Shown here: positions 1 to 12,523 of the stretch, piece by piece
Position numbering within the stretch: the first letter of the stretch is position 1
How the letters are laid out: every line of letters starts with the position of its first letter
From: Helianthus annuus
Taxonomy: Eukaryota > Streptophyta > Magnoliopsida > Asterales > Asteraceae
Assembly: GCF_002127325.2 (NCBI RefSeq)
Contig: NC_035449.2
Location: forward strand, 84,302,026-84,366,025
DNA: 64,000 nucleotides
Direction of reading: 5' to 3'
Program-made: the position numbers and the translations under genes
Notes under the pieces: generated by a model
The model's input: the letters and a program-made list of their open reading frames with translations, nothing else
Database searches by the model: none
What the model was told of the DNA's origin: nothing

Positions 1-2899
1 CGCGAGGCCTGCCCAGCGACAGAAATCAGGTTATTGCAGTTAAGGGCCTGATTCCGAGTTGTAACCAGCTGTTACCCACTCTAAAGCCTCACCAATGGAC
101 TTGCATGCATTTAGGGGCACTTGTAACCATCTTAGATCATTTATAGACTATTGAGGCAGCTCCTTATGAGATCAAAGTTCCATAAAAGGGGTCTTGTAGT
201 TGTGATCATCCAAGACTTGCATTCTCAAAAATTCACAAGAGCAATTCTGGAGCTCTCTGGTCATCATCAAGGGTTCATAGGGCTTCCTTCTTGTCATTAG
301 GACTCTTGTAAGTGTTCATACCCTTCTCTAATTTGTTCTAGCTTAGTTATTCAACCGAAAGTCAATCCGTCGTAAATTTAGTTTGACTTTTCGATTAAAC
401 GAAAATGGCTCAGTCATTTCTCGAATTGAAAGTACCTATAAGTAGGTATTTATGTGGGTAACAAACCCTCAAAAGGGTATTTTCAGATTCCCACCCTAAG
501 CAGGTTGATTGTCGAGTCAAAGCTTTTCTTAAAAAGTCAACAGAATGCGTTTTTGCAAAATTTAGCATAATTAGCAATATAGGTTACATGCAACCTGTTT
601 GATCATCAAAATAACTTTGTAATTAATGTAAGAACATGTTTCATCATGATCAACTCGAAAATTTTTAGTCTAAACCCGGATCGGAACCGAAAGTCTCATA
701 AATTGACTTTTTCTTTGACTCTCGATTCGGATCCGTGCATGCATGTTTGAGATCTGCCTTAGAGCTTATTTTAGACTATTTTTATATATGTGCAACTCTC
801 TGAGATTTTACAAACTTGGTTCAACACTTATCCAATACATATGCATGTTACCGGTTATGCTTAAATATGACTATTTTGCCCTTTTTGATATAAAACCCGA
901 TTTTTGAAAAAATGAGAGAGAAGAAATGTTTGTTGCTGATTTATAAACTTGCACCAAAAATTTGATATCAGTCGGAGGTCCAGATTTAGAGTTATGCTCA
1001 ATATCGTAAATTGAAAGCTTTATGTTAAATAAACGGCGTAATTAGAGTATAACCTATTTAAACCCACTTTTTGATATCAAACTTTTTACCCACTGATGTT
1101 ATATAATATTTTGGAATTTTTGAAGATTTTTATTTAATTTTTGGCTGATCGTATCATAGGTCTCTAAGTTTAATTCGGTTAATACCGGTTTTGACCTTTT
1201 TGGCCATAAAATGAGTTTTATAAATCTTTATGACCCCAAACCTTTTTCTACTGATTTTATTTGTTAAATAAATTATTTTGAGCATTCTGGAAATATAAAA
1301 ATATCAGCTTTCTTTTGAAAACCCGGAAACGGCTCTAAATCGCCTTTTTAAGCGTTTTTAACGCATAATATGTACTATAACCATATTAAGCGTATAAGGG
1401 TTATACCTACTGATGTATTTAGCATATTGTTATATAATAACAGTAAGTACAAGTTTTTGAACTCAGGTTTTCAGTTTTGACACTTTTAGCCCTTGTGAAA
1501 TTACCAAAATACCCCTAAGGTGCATAGTTCGATTTTATATGATAAGTTTTCATATATGGGTCATACCCTACTGTTATAACATGTCAAATTAAGTGTATTT
1601 ATTGTATAAATCAGACCTGTAACTCAGATTACAAATTTAACTCTTTTATAATCTTTTTAATGACCAAAATGCCCTTATAAGGCATAAATTGAGTTTAAAT
1701 TCATTCGGGGCATAATAGAACATAACTTGCTGATATTATAACATATTTAAGGCATATTATCTCAGGGAACTTGCATATGACTCTTATGGTTACCCGTAAC
1801 GCTCTTTTAGCGTTCGGTTCGGTTTATGTAACTAGTTTGCATAAATTGACCGAAACGGGTCAAACATTATCATTTTTTTTGTCTCAAAATCCAGAATGTA
1901 TTTAGCATACCCATATTATACAAGTATTCAAACTTGTCGGGTCTAAATCACATTCTATCCGGTCTTCGCTTAATCGTGCGCTTGAACCGTATCGTCCTTA
2001 AAATTAACCGGTCTAAGCTTAGGCTTAAATAAAGACCCGTTAGAAATCTAATAGGTTATTATAAACCTTTGTTCCAGAATAGGAGACCCAGTAAAAGCTA
2101 CCTTCACTTGCTAATTGTGATTCATACTTACCAAGGTAAATACTTTTAACTTATTTTCCCTATACGGGCTTGGGGTACGGTATATAATATACCGCTTGGT
2201 CCGGCATTGAATTCTTTAATCGAATAGTGGTTAAATTCATTGAGATGCCTTGTTTTGAATGTGATTTATTGCTTAAAGCCTTTGGGGGGTTAATGACCAT
2301 GTCCCGGATATCCTTGGCATCATCTTACGAGATGGCCACGACCTGAGCACGGGGTGTAGGCGTACACCCGTCATTGTATAACTCTATATTGTGGTGTGTC
2401 TATTAATCTTTAACCCGGTCTACGGATCGGGCTACTGAACGCATAAGTAACATGTAAATCCATTACAAGATTATATTGCATAATTATCCCAAGTTATAAA
2501 AATATTTTATGCCATGTGCATTTAAATCAATTTTTAATCTTTTCAAAATTAGTCAGTTAAAGTGTATTTACGAGTGTAAACTGACGTATTTTCCCAAAAG
2601 GTTAAGTGCAGGTACTACACGTAATAGGCTGGCTGTCTTCTAGAGCGTCCACAATAAGTCTCGCAAGCTTGGATGACAATAAAACTGTTGAACAATATCT
2701 TATTTCATTTTGATCCGCCTGTGGATCCGTTTCAACTATCAGTAATATTTAATATTACATTTTATTAAAGTTGAAATGAATCTATCTTTGCTTCCGCTGT
2801 GCATTTATATATTGTGTTGTTTGTCTATGATGATGCCAACTACGTCACTATACTCCTCACCGGGCCCACCGGTGACACGTGGAAATTAGGGGTGTGACA
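1..2899 (+). repeat. 5' LTR of element A (partial)
   Basis: This stretch repeats almost base for base at 9627-12523. It ends in GGGGTGTGACA directly before a TGGTATCAGAGCC primer-binding site. A TATA-like CATAAAAG lies at 181-188. Confidence 0.9.
308..2611 (+). other. Putative leader intron in the 5' LTR of element A
   Basis: CTCTT|GTAAGT at 308 is a strong plant 5' splice site about 127 nt after the TATA-like CATAAAAG. TTAAGTGCAG|GTAC at 2611 is a plausible 3' splice site 288 nt before the LTR end. The same pair lies at 9933 and 12235 in the second LTR. The intron is inferred from sequence and from the similar layout in LTRs B-E; no transcript was seen. Confidence 0.4.
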
Positions 2900-2902
2900 G
2901 GT

Positions 2903-2915
2903 TGGTATCAGAGCC
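2903..2915 (+). other. Primer-binding site of element A (tRNA-Met type)
   Basis: TGGTATCAGAGCC lies three bases after the LTR end. It matches the usual initiator-tRNA-Met primer site of plant LTR retrotransposons. Confidence 0.9.
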
Positions 2916-3860
2916 AACATTGAGTGAATTAAACACTAGCTTTTTGTGTTTAATCTCAATGACACGATAGCACATTCTTTAACCTTCCGAGTCTAGACTT
3001 AACACAGGAATACTCTCGACTCTATTCAGAGGATTATTTTGAATTATATATTTTAATATGTCTCCAAGCAAGAAGATGTAATGAAATTCTCCCCATTTGA
3101 AGCCTAGGAAAGGCCGAGCTTCGTGTTGCGACTAGGATTAACGTACGACCAAGGAGGGGACATTCAGAACTAAAATGAAGAAGAGACTCCTTTTACTGAA
3201 GATCGTTTCCTTAAAAGTCTTTATAATGATATTTATCTTTTGGTCCCTTTGAGGACAACATCATTTCTTTTAAGTCCCTTTTAGGGCAATTCTATACCTC
3301 TTTTAAAACCATTGGGATGTTTTACTAAATTTCAATTATATCATTATATATGAATATGATATATAAAATAAATTAAAATAATATTTCTGTTATAAGATCT
3401 ACCATTATAATAAAATGGCAAAAACTAAAAAGGACAAGACCTAGCCTCGGGTCATTATTGAGACCCGGCCAGACGGCAGATCCTCAATTTAGGTTCAGAT
3501 CCTTATTAACATCCCGAGTTAGGATTGTTCTGCATTAATTTAAAAAAAAAAGAAATCTTAAGGGTAAACCTAGCCTATATGACGAGGCCAGGATGGTAGG
3601 ACCTATTCAAGAGATTCAAATCCTTGTTAACATCCGTAATATGTTAACACTCCTGGCAAACGTGGTTCGATAAAATCACGTAAGTCATCCCTAGAATGGG
3701 TTATTCCAAACCTTCCTTATTAAAATAATCATCCCTTAAGGATGAAGTGCCACAGGCTATAATACACTGACCGATTGCGACATCGACAGTTGTGATCTTT
3801 TGAGATTCCCCGTCCTAAGGGGGTGAGCTATGCTCAAAAGCCCTCTAGACGATAATCTGG

Positions 3861-4075
3861 TCGTCATGTCATTATTATGACCGCTGAATGACAATTGATT
3901 CAAATTAAAGTACTAATCCTGTCGTTATGTCATTATTATGACCGCTGAATGACAGTTGATTTAAATTAAGTGCTAATCCTGCCGTCATGTCATTATTATG
4001 ACCACTAAACGACAGTTGATTAAATTAATGGCACTGATCATGTCGTCATGTCATTACTGTGACCGCTGAACGTAT
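3861..4075 (+). repeat. Four-unit tandem repeat, period about 60 bp, with hairpin cores
   Basis: Units begin near 3861, 3922, 3982 and 4043. The first three share the core GTCATTATTATGAC, a perfect 5-bp stem with a TATT loop, followed by C(C/A)GCTGAATGACA-like sequence. The fourth unit has the core GTCATTACTGTGAC, which still pairs partly. Confidence 0.8.
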
Positions 4076-5816
4076 CATCAGTGCAATGACTATATGTCTT
4101 AACATCTTATGAGATGTTAATTGATAGGCCCACGGGCCAGAAATTTTAATAAAGACAGTCGTAACCTACAACTCCCTGTCAAGAAAAGGCAAGAACACGT
4201 TCAAGCCTAAATACCTTAATTCTACAAAATCAAAGTTGATAATATAAAGTTGTCCCTGTGACTTGGTCTTTTGTGCCATAATTATATTTTATTAAATTTA
4301 GGATAATTATAATGAAAATCCTGAATAAAATGGATATCATTCTTTTCCTGCCAGTATAAATATTAAAAGAGAATCTTAAAAGGGTGACCTAGATTGAATG
4401 TCATTGAAGACCTAGCTAAAATGGTAAAACCTGTTTAAAAGAGACTCAGATCCTTATTAAACACTTGAAAACATGTTAACACTCCCGACAACAGTGATAC
4501 GATAAAATCACGATTGTCATCTTTATATTAGGAGCTTCCAAACCCTTTATTTAGCCTATATAATCAATAGGAATCATGTCTAATAAACGTCGAACATGAT
4601 GTACACATCTAAACATCCACCTGGGATGTATACCTACGGGCAAAGATGCATACATGAAACCGATAGTTTTATTTCATAACTTCTTGTCAAGATAATGAAT
4701 TATGAAATTTTCCGATCCAAAGGAATCATTGATTATGTTTTAAAAATTTCCCTAGTGACAAGGCATCTGTGCCATCGAAAAGTCCTATGGAACAAGCCGT
4801 TGTGCTATATAAGATGTCACTATGACATTGACAGTCGTGACTTATGTCCCCTGTCTAGTAAATATAAAGGATTTTATTCCATTTAAACGCCAAAGATGGT
4901 TTATTTAAAAACCTAGGCAAAACATAATCAGGTAAATTTAATACTATCTATTCACCTATATGGTTGATCTACACCATGGCTATTTAATCATCAAGTTCGA
5001 CAAATCAACAAATTATTACTACATGGTTTGTAGCCTTCAAAGCTTCACCATGGCTGACCCATCTGAAGCTCACACTCATCCAATTGGTCAGAATAATAAT
5101 GCAAGACTGAGCTTAACAGGCTAAACTGATTGTCCGATAGACAACGACAGTGGTGGTCTTTGACTCCCTGTCTAAAAAATGATGGACTATGTCCAAACAT
5201 AATAGTCTATATGATCAATGCGATCGTGCCTAATATCGTCTAAAATGATGATCATGCTAATTAGCATCCTCTAGCGATGAAATTCCTGCGGGTTATACTT
5301 TATTCAATAAGAATTAAGACAAAGTTAGTGGTGGTCTTTAAGATCCCCTGTTCAAGTGGTGTATACCCAACCTTAACAGTCTATATGATCAGAGTAATCG
5401 TAACTAAAATCGTCGGATACGATGATCGTATTATCTTATAGGATAATTGCAGTACGATCTTAAGTCTTCCTATATTCATAAGTAGGATCTCAAGAAGTAC
5501 TTTCCGACTAAATGATTATGATTATATGTATCATGATGGTGATTTAGATAAAAAAACTAGAGTAATACAATAAACGCATGGTGGATACGCCGCGTGTACT
5601 TCCTATATATAAGTGTGTGTTAATGTACTACCCTTCGTGGTGTTATCCTGAATCACCGATAGGATCTATATCACCCACGGGTTATATATTATATTGTCCA
5701 TTAGAGACATTATCAGATATGACCATTGTGGTACATCGTCGAAGGTGATGGGCAATGCCCAAGCCTTAAAGTCTATGAGATCGATAAGATCATGACTGAT
5801 ATACTCAATGATGATA

Positions 5817-5818
5817 AT

Positions 5819-5853
<35 letters not shown>
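5817..5853. repeat. TA dinucleotide microsatellite
   Basis: An almost pure run of alternating TA, interrupted by one CA step, lies in the leader of element A. Confidence 0.9.
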
Positions 5854-5860
<7 letters not shown>

Positions 5861-7947
5861 TCCTTTAATGATGTCCTAGGATTTGCCTATGTGACAAAAT
5901 AAATCGCCTTTCAAGACGATGACAATGGTAGTCTATGACTCCCTGTCCAATGGTGAAGAACTAGATTCAAATCTTAAAGCCCCTAATCTAATAAGGTTGC
6001 GGATTATAAATTAATGTCCTCTATGACAGGCATTTGTTGCCATATCTTATAACATCCTATGCAACAAGGCCTTCGTGCCATATGCTTATTTATGTCCTTC
6101 CTGACAGACTAATGTTTCATATTTTAGAAAGCCATTAAGGCAAGCCTTCGAGCTATCTAAAATCATCTATATGCCAAAGACAGCTGGGACATTTTGATCC
6201 CCTGTTAAAAGGGTAATGGACTAGGTCGAAACCCTAAAGGCCATTAATGATCCTTTTGTGTCTTAGGCTGAATATGATTGATGTGCAATCAAATAACACT
6301 CCTTAGGAATGTTTATATGGTTTAATAATACCAGGGTTAATGTATGATAAGTCATCAGAACGATGACTAGCTGTTGAAATGCGCACAATAAATTGTTACA
6401 TTTGGTATTTAATACCAAAATATTCGAGTATGGAAAAACTTATATAAGACAAACAACAGTTGCAATGCTAGAGATGCGACAAATGTTAACGGCGCATCAA
6501 GAGTGAACCTCAATGTTAAAGGAGTTAATCTCCAAAACCAAAGTTAACGCAGTTGTTAGAAAGGTTATAAGAAAACACATGAGATGATTCAAGAAGCCAA
6601 ATGTTGTTTACTCTAAAACACATGTCGCTACTTAAAATAAGAGTTTTATTCATACTCCTTATGCGAAGAATGACCCAAATAAAATCACATGTGGCAAGGA
6701 GCCCATTCTTTTTAGGATGTACTTAAAAAGTACTTCGTCTCTTGGAAGTCAAGAGACTTCAATAGTTAAAAGGGGCCATTGATTGCAAGGAATTGTTGAA
6801 AGAAGTAGAAACCATTAGGTATAACAGTGGTTATGCTGGAAAGCACGCGGTAAGGTGTGCGTCACAATCATTCAGTGGTAATACCCTTGATTTGTGAGGA
6901 CACTAATGGAGTCCCCTTATACAGTATGGGATGATCCAAATTTTAAGGACCTTATTAGAAAAACCTGGTATCCGCTTTGCGAAGTGGAAAAGATGGAATA
7001 AGAATTTTTCCGACCCCCATAAGAGCTATAAACTATCGGTAGTAGGTTGCAAACATTGATTCATTGGTTGAAATAGTGCTCTTATTCGGTTAACCTAGAA
7101 TTTAAGCATAATACACTATATATATCGTGATTTAGCATCAGCAATAAGAGGGCACATTAAGGTTTCAAAGCCTGCTTACTATGAATCCATTATGGATCCA
7201 CCTCAGCTACTCACGTTTTATAGATTAAGGAATAACCAGTCAAGGTCGAAACTGCCCTACAAATTGTCAAAGATCTTATAGCTAAGTTTAAAAGGATTAA
7301 GAATGGAGGCGTTTAACCTTCCTGATCAATAATTAGAGGCGGTTCACATTAATAATGATGCCAGATAAACCCTTATTGTGATTCTTTTGGTTAAGGGTTA
7401 CGTTTGGATTCAGGTACTGCTAAGTCTCTCATAAGATTTTAAGCTTAGCAAACTTTTAGAAATTTTACCGTAAGAACCCCAGATATTAAGTGTAAGGTAA
7501 AACTTACAGGCGAAATTATAAGAACCATTTCTTCTGTTTCTGTTAGAAATCTCTAATTATGGAATTCTAGAAGTATCCTCTCTCTAGAAGAAGTGCGTCA
7601 GCATATATAGTTGATATCTCTTTGATCTCTATCGATTGCGAATACCAGATGGTATGATAAAAGCGCCACATGAGGATTGGTGTATCTTAATATGTTCCAT
7701 AGATTGCTTCCATGCCTGATCAGTATGGAGGTTTAATGCATGGAACCGCAAGGATATTCTAATAGTCATAATGGTATTCAAGGAAGATATCCAGGATGGA
7801 TTTGCCAAAGTAAATGTTCCCGATTAAGGAATTCATGGACTTGTGACATAAATGTGTCACTTATCTGACACAGAATATGACAGATGAACTGGAGCCTGAG
7901 ATTTGGAAAATCTCTGTAACCTCATTGTATCTTGATTACCCTGTTTA

Positions 7948-8240
7948 CCTCCTGAGAGGCAGGTAGAATTAAGATTTGTATCCCATTTAGGGTTGCATTT
8001 TTACGAAATCTCCAAGACGGCTAGTGCCATTATTGGAAGAATCCAAACTCCAATTAAATAAGTTTTGAGAATAAAGAATTCATATAGCCTAACCCTATAT
8101 TCTAAGAATTCGGTATTGTTAATTAAGAAAGACGGTTCATTTTGCTTATGCATTGAATACCGCAACCCAAATTAGGCAACAATTAAGAATTTCCATCAGC
8201 TGCCCAGGATCGTCGATTTGTTCGACTAACTGTGAGGATT
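7948..8240 (+). pseudogene. Decayed protease-RT linker and reverse transcriptase start, element A
   Basis: Reading from 7948 gives PPERQVELRF, the usual linker before gypsy reverse transcriptase (PPxRQVEF in B and E). From 8125 the frame reads KKDGSFCLCIEYRNPN, then a stop, then ATIKNFHQLPRIVDLFD. This aligns with the RT fingers region [17 protein letters not shown]...LPRIDDLFD. There are at least three in-frame stops in this short stretch (TAG near 8173, then TAA and TGA after LFD), so it cannot be translated. The palm, RNase H and the rest of RT are missing: integrase remnants begin within 80 bp. The decay is far greater than the LTR divergence predicts. Confidence 0.8.
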
Positions 8241-8308
8241 AACTATCCCTTAAGATTAGTTTTAAGTAATGGTTGGAATAACCATTTCACATTAAGATAA
8301 GCTTTTCT

Positions 8309-8590
8309 ATAATAGTTGATGTATAAGTATCAAGGCTGCTCCTTTGGAGACCTTGCTTAGATGGAATGTTGAATACCTATTGTTAAATAGAAGATTGGTA
8401 CGTCCAATCATCGGGATCTGAAAATTGCCTTGGAAATAACGAATAGGATCATACAAATCCATGATCATCTGTAAGATTGCCAGTTTTGGCAGAAAAACCA
8501 AAGATTAATGAAAATAGCAACCCTCCTAAGTCCTTGTTAAGGAATAAGGTTCAACAAAGATATCACTCTGGAAGGGTGTGCCAATTTGTT
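8309..8590 (+). pseudogene. Decayed integrase remnant, element A
   Basis: The stretch from 8309 reads NS*CISIKAAPLETLLRW, clearly derived from the integrase segment [19 protein letters not shown]. Remains of the following GPEI region come next. At 8557-8580 the reading KISLWKGV matches KVSPWKGV, just before the GPY/F module. Stops and frame changes are present throughout. RNase H, the zinc-binding N-terminus and the catalytic core are deleted or unrecognisable. Confidence 0.75.
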
Positions 8591-8968
8591 AATTACCAGA
8601 CTAGTTAAGCTCTGAATATATAAAATCATTCGAAGGAATCGAATGTATCAAGATCAAATAACTTATGAGCTAAAACCTATTTAAGGAGCTTGGTGGAGCT
8701 CGCAATGTATTACACCCTAAGGATTTAAGGATGTGTTTCAGCAATAAGTCGAGAAACATTATCGCATAATACGCAGATTTATGATATGATAAGAAACCTG
8801 GATCAACTGAGGATCGATAGGTTAAGAAGCCCCAAAAGGATACATGTACCTATTATGGAGGTCAACTTGGGAGCTTGGAAAGACTCCAGACATGCTATAA
8901 AAGTTAAGTCCGTTATGCGACAAAAAGTACTTCCAGCATTTTAGCAAATCTCGAGGTCGAGATTTCTT

Positions 8969-8983
8969 TTAAGGGGGTGAGGA
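8969..8983 (+). other. Polypurine tract of element A
   Basis: TTAAGGGGGTGAGGA lies immediately before the second LTR, where plus-strand synthesis would be primed. Confidence 0.8.
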
Positions 8984-11900
8984 TGTAACACCTCGAAAAA
9001 ATTTACGTCCAATAATGTTCTGACACGTGTTATGGGCTTTGAATATGTGAAAACATACTTTAGAGGGACTAAAGTTGCCAAACGGTGAAACTATGGAATA
9101 TAAGGGTCCAAAGTGTCAACAATGGATAAATAGGCTCTAAAATAACCCTACATGGTGATTATAACCCTAAACGGATAAATCATGGATCATACGAAGCGGA
9201 AAATGTAAGAAAGTGAGGAATTACAAACTACAGGGGCTAAACGTGTCAACATGTTGGATTTATACCTCTGAGTGATCTTTTGGCAAACCCGAAGCTTTGT
9301 AATGATAAAATATACTCACTAGAATATGTGGTAAAAATTTCGTGAAGTTTCGTTATCGTATGAGAAAGTTATGATCAAAACCGTGCGCGAAGGGCTAAAT
9401 GCGTCAACGTTGAATTTCGTGACTTTTCGGGTGAGCGCAAAGTTAACCGAGGACTTTACTATGTTTGTAAATGTCTCAAGGTCCATAAAAATCAAGTTTG
9501 AGGGTCTAAGGGTCAAGATAAATAGCCAAAACCATGTAACAAAGGACCAAGGACCAAAACTTCAACATTAAAAGAGATTTGAGGATCAGATGGGGCTAGG
9601 TGTCACACCTAGGGCCCTAGGCGTGACGCGAGGCCTGCCCAGCGACAAAAATCAGGTTATTGCAGTTAAGGGCCTGATTCCGAGTTGTAACCAGCTGTTA
9701 CCCACTCTAAAGCCTCACCAATGGACTTGCATGCATTTAGGGGCACTTGTAACAATCTTAGATCATTTATAGACTATTGTGGAACTCCTTATGAGATCAA
9801 AGTTCCATAAAAGGGGTCTTGTAGTTGTGATCATCCAAGACTTGCATTCTCAAAAATTCACAAGAGCAATTCTGGAGCTCTATGGTCATCATCAAGGGTT
9901 CATAGGGCTTCCTTCTTGTCATTAGGACTCTTGTAAGTGTTCATACCCTTCTCTAATTCGTTCTAGCTTAGTTATTCAACCGAAAGTCAATCCGTCGTAA
10001 ATTTAGTTTGACTTTTCGATTAAACGAAAATGGCTCAGTCATTTCTCGAATTGAAAGTACCTACAAGTAGGTATTTATGTGGGTAACAAACCCTCAAAAG
10101 GGTATTTTCAGATTCCCACCCTAAGCAGGTTGATTGTCGAGTCAAAGCTTTTCTTAAAAAGTCAACAGAATGCGTTTTTGCAAAATTTAGCATAATTAGC
10201 AATATAGGTTACATGCAACCTGTTTGATCATCAAAATAACTTTGTAATTAATGTAAGAACATGTTTCATCATGATCAACTCGAAAATTTTTAGTCTAAAC
10301 CCGGATCGGAACCGAAAGTCTCATAAATTGACTTTTTCTTTGACTCTCGATTCGGATCCGTGCATGCATGTTTGAGATCTGCCTTAGAGCTTATTTTAGA
10401 CCATTTTTATATATGTGCAACTCTCTGAGATTTTACAAACTTGGTTCAACACTTATCCAATACATATGCATGTTACTGGTTATGCTTAAATATGACTATT
10501 TTGCCCTTTTTGATATAAAACCCGATTTTTGAAAAAGTGAGAGAGAAGAAATGTTTGTTGCTGATTTATAAACTTGCACCAAAAATTTGATATCAGTCGG
10601 AGGTCCAGATTTAGAGTTATGCTCAATATCGTAAATTGAAAGCTTTATGTTAAATAAACGGCGTAATTAGAGTATAACCTATTTAAACCCACTTTTTGAT
10701 ATCAAACTTTTTACCCACTGATGTTATATAATATTTTGGGATTTTTGAAGATTTTTATTTAATTTTTGGCTGATCGTATCATAGGTCTCTAAGTTTAATT
10801 CGGTTAATACCGGTTTTGACCTTTTTGGCCATAAAATGAGTTTTATAGATCTTTTTGACCCCAAACCTTTTTCTACTGATTTTATTTGTTAAATAAATTA
10901 TTTTGAGCATTCTGGAAATATAAAAATATCAGCTTTCTTTTGAAAACCCGGAAACGGCTCTAAATCGCCTTTTTAAGCGTTTTTAACGCATAATATGTAC
11001 TATAACCATATTAAGCGTATAAGGGTTATACCTACTGATGTATTTAGCATATTTTTATATAATAACAGTAAGTACAAGTTTTTGAACTCAGGTTTTCAGT
11101 TTTGACACTTTTAGCCCTTGTGAAATTACCAAAATACCCCTAAGGTGCATAGTTCGATTTTAAATGATAAGTTTTCATATATGGGTCATACCCTACTGTT
11201 ATAACATGTCAAATTAAGTGTATTTACTGTATAAATCAGACCTGTAACTCAGATTACAAATTTAACTCTTTTATAATCTTTTAAATGACCAAAATGCCCT
11301 TATAAGGCATAAATTGAGTTTAAATTCATTCGGTGCATAATAGAACATAACTTGCTGATATTATAACATATTTAAGGCATATTATCTCAGGGAACTTGCA
11401 TATGACTTCTATGGTTACCCGTAACGCTCTTTTAGCGTTCGGTTCGGTTTATGTAACTAGTTTGCATAAATTGACCGAAACGGGTCAAACATTATCATTT
11501 TTTTGTCTCAAAATCCAGAATGTATTTAGCATACCCATATTATACAAGTATTCAAACTTGTCGGGTCTAAATCACGTTCTATCCGGTCTTCGCTTAATCG
11601 TGTGCTTGAACCGTATCGTCCTTAAAACTAACCGGTCTAAGCTTAGGCTTAAATAAAGACCCGTTAGAAATCTAATAGGTTATTATAAACCTTTGTTCCA
11701 GAATAGGAGACCCAGTAAAAGCTACCTTCACTTGCTAATTGTGATTCATACTTACCAAGGTAAATACTTTTAACTTATTTTCCCTATACGGGCTTGGGGT
11801 ACGGTATATAATATACCGCTTGGTCCGGCATTGAATTCTTTAATCGAATAGTGGTTAAATTCATTGAGATGCCTTGTTTTGAATGTGTTTTATTTCTTAA

Positions 11901-12523
11901 AGCCTTTGGGGGGTTAATGACCATGTCCCGGATATCCTTGGCATCATCTTACGAGATGGCCACGACCTGAGCACGGGGTGTAGGCGTACACCCGTCAGTG
12001 TATAACTCTATATTGTGGTGTGTCTATTAATCTTTAACCCGGTCTACGGATCGGGCTACTGAACGCATAAGTAACATGTAAATCCATTACAAGATTATAT
12101 TGCATAATTATCCCAAGTTATAAAAATATTTTATGCCATGTGCATTTAAATCAATTTTTAATCTTTTCAAAATGAGTCAGTTAAATTGTATTTACCAGTG
12201 TAAACTGACGTATTTTCCCAAAAGGTTAAGTGCAGGTACTACACGTAATAGGCTGGCTGTCTTCTAGAGCGTCCACAATAAGTCTCGCAAGCTTGGATGA
12301 CAATAAAACTGTTGAACAATATCTTATTTCATTTTGATCCGCCTGTGGATCCGTTTCAACTATCAGTAATATTTAATATTAAATTTTATTAAAGTTGAAA
12401 TGAATCTATCTTTGCTTCCGCTGTGCATTTATATATTGTGTTGTTTGTCTATGATGATGCCAACTACGTCACTATACTCCCCACCGGGCCCACCGGTGAC
12501 ACGTGGAAATTAGGGGTGTGACA
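8984..12523 (+). repeat. 3' LTR of element A (3540 bp)
   Basis: It starts TGTAACACCTCG and ends GGGGTGTGACA. From 9627 it repeats the start of the window. The flanking TAGCA at 12524-12528 would be the target duplication, but its partner is outside the window. A TATA-like CATAAAAG lies at 9806-9813. A putative leader intron spans 9933-12235. Confidence 0.92.

Larger units (their letters stand above)
3785..6210 (+). repeat. Seven dispersed, diverged GACAGT...CCTGTC units
   Basis: A roughly 30-nt motif begins with GACAGT(C/G)GTG, passes through a pyrimidine-rich middle, and ends in CCCTGTC. It recurs near 3785, 4154, 4830, 5146, 5318, 5921 and 6178. The ends GACAG and CTGTC are complementary in most copies, so each can form a small stem. 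Similar flanking words, such as TCTATATGATCA, recur with some units, so the units are remnants of a larger diverged repeat. Confidence 0.55.
2916..7900 (+). other. Long non-coding leader of element A
   Basis: Nearly 5 kb between the primer-binding site and the protease-RT remnant hold no reading frame above about 60 codons that resembles gag. The sequence is AT-rich and full of short diverged repeats, many with inverted arms (listed separately). A gag gene decayed beyond recognition, or replaced by non-coding cargo, would explain it. I cannot tell which. Confidence 0.6.
1..12523 (+). mobile_element. Element A: Ty3/gypsy LTR retrotransposon, 5' end outside window
   Basis: Two copies of one long LTR (1-2899 and 8984-12523) flank about 6.1 kb. 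The first base of the window matches base 9627 of the second copy, so about 643 bp of the 5' LTR lie before the window. A tRNA-Met-type primer-binding site follows the first LTR and a purine tract precedes the second. Recognisable protease-RT and integrase remnants near 7950-8580 place it in Ty3/gypsy. The rest of the internal region has no long reading frame. The LTRs differ at about 35 positions in 2.9 kb by my count, so the copy inserted fairly recently although its genes are dead. Confidence 0.85.
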
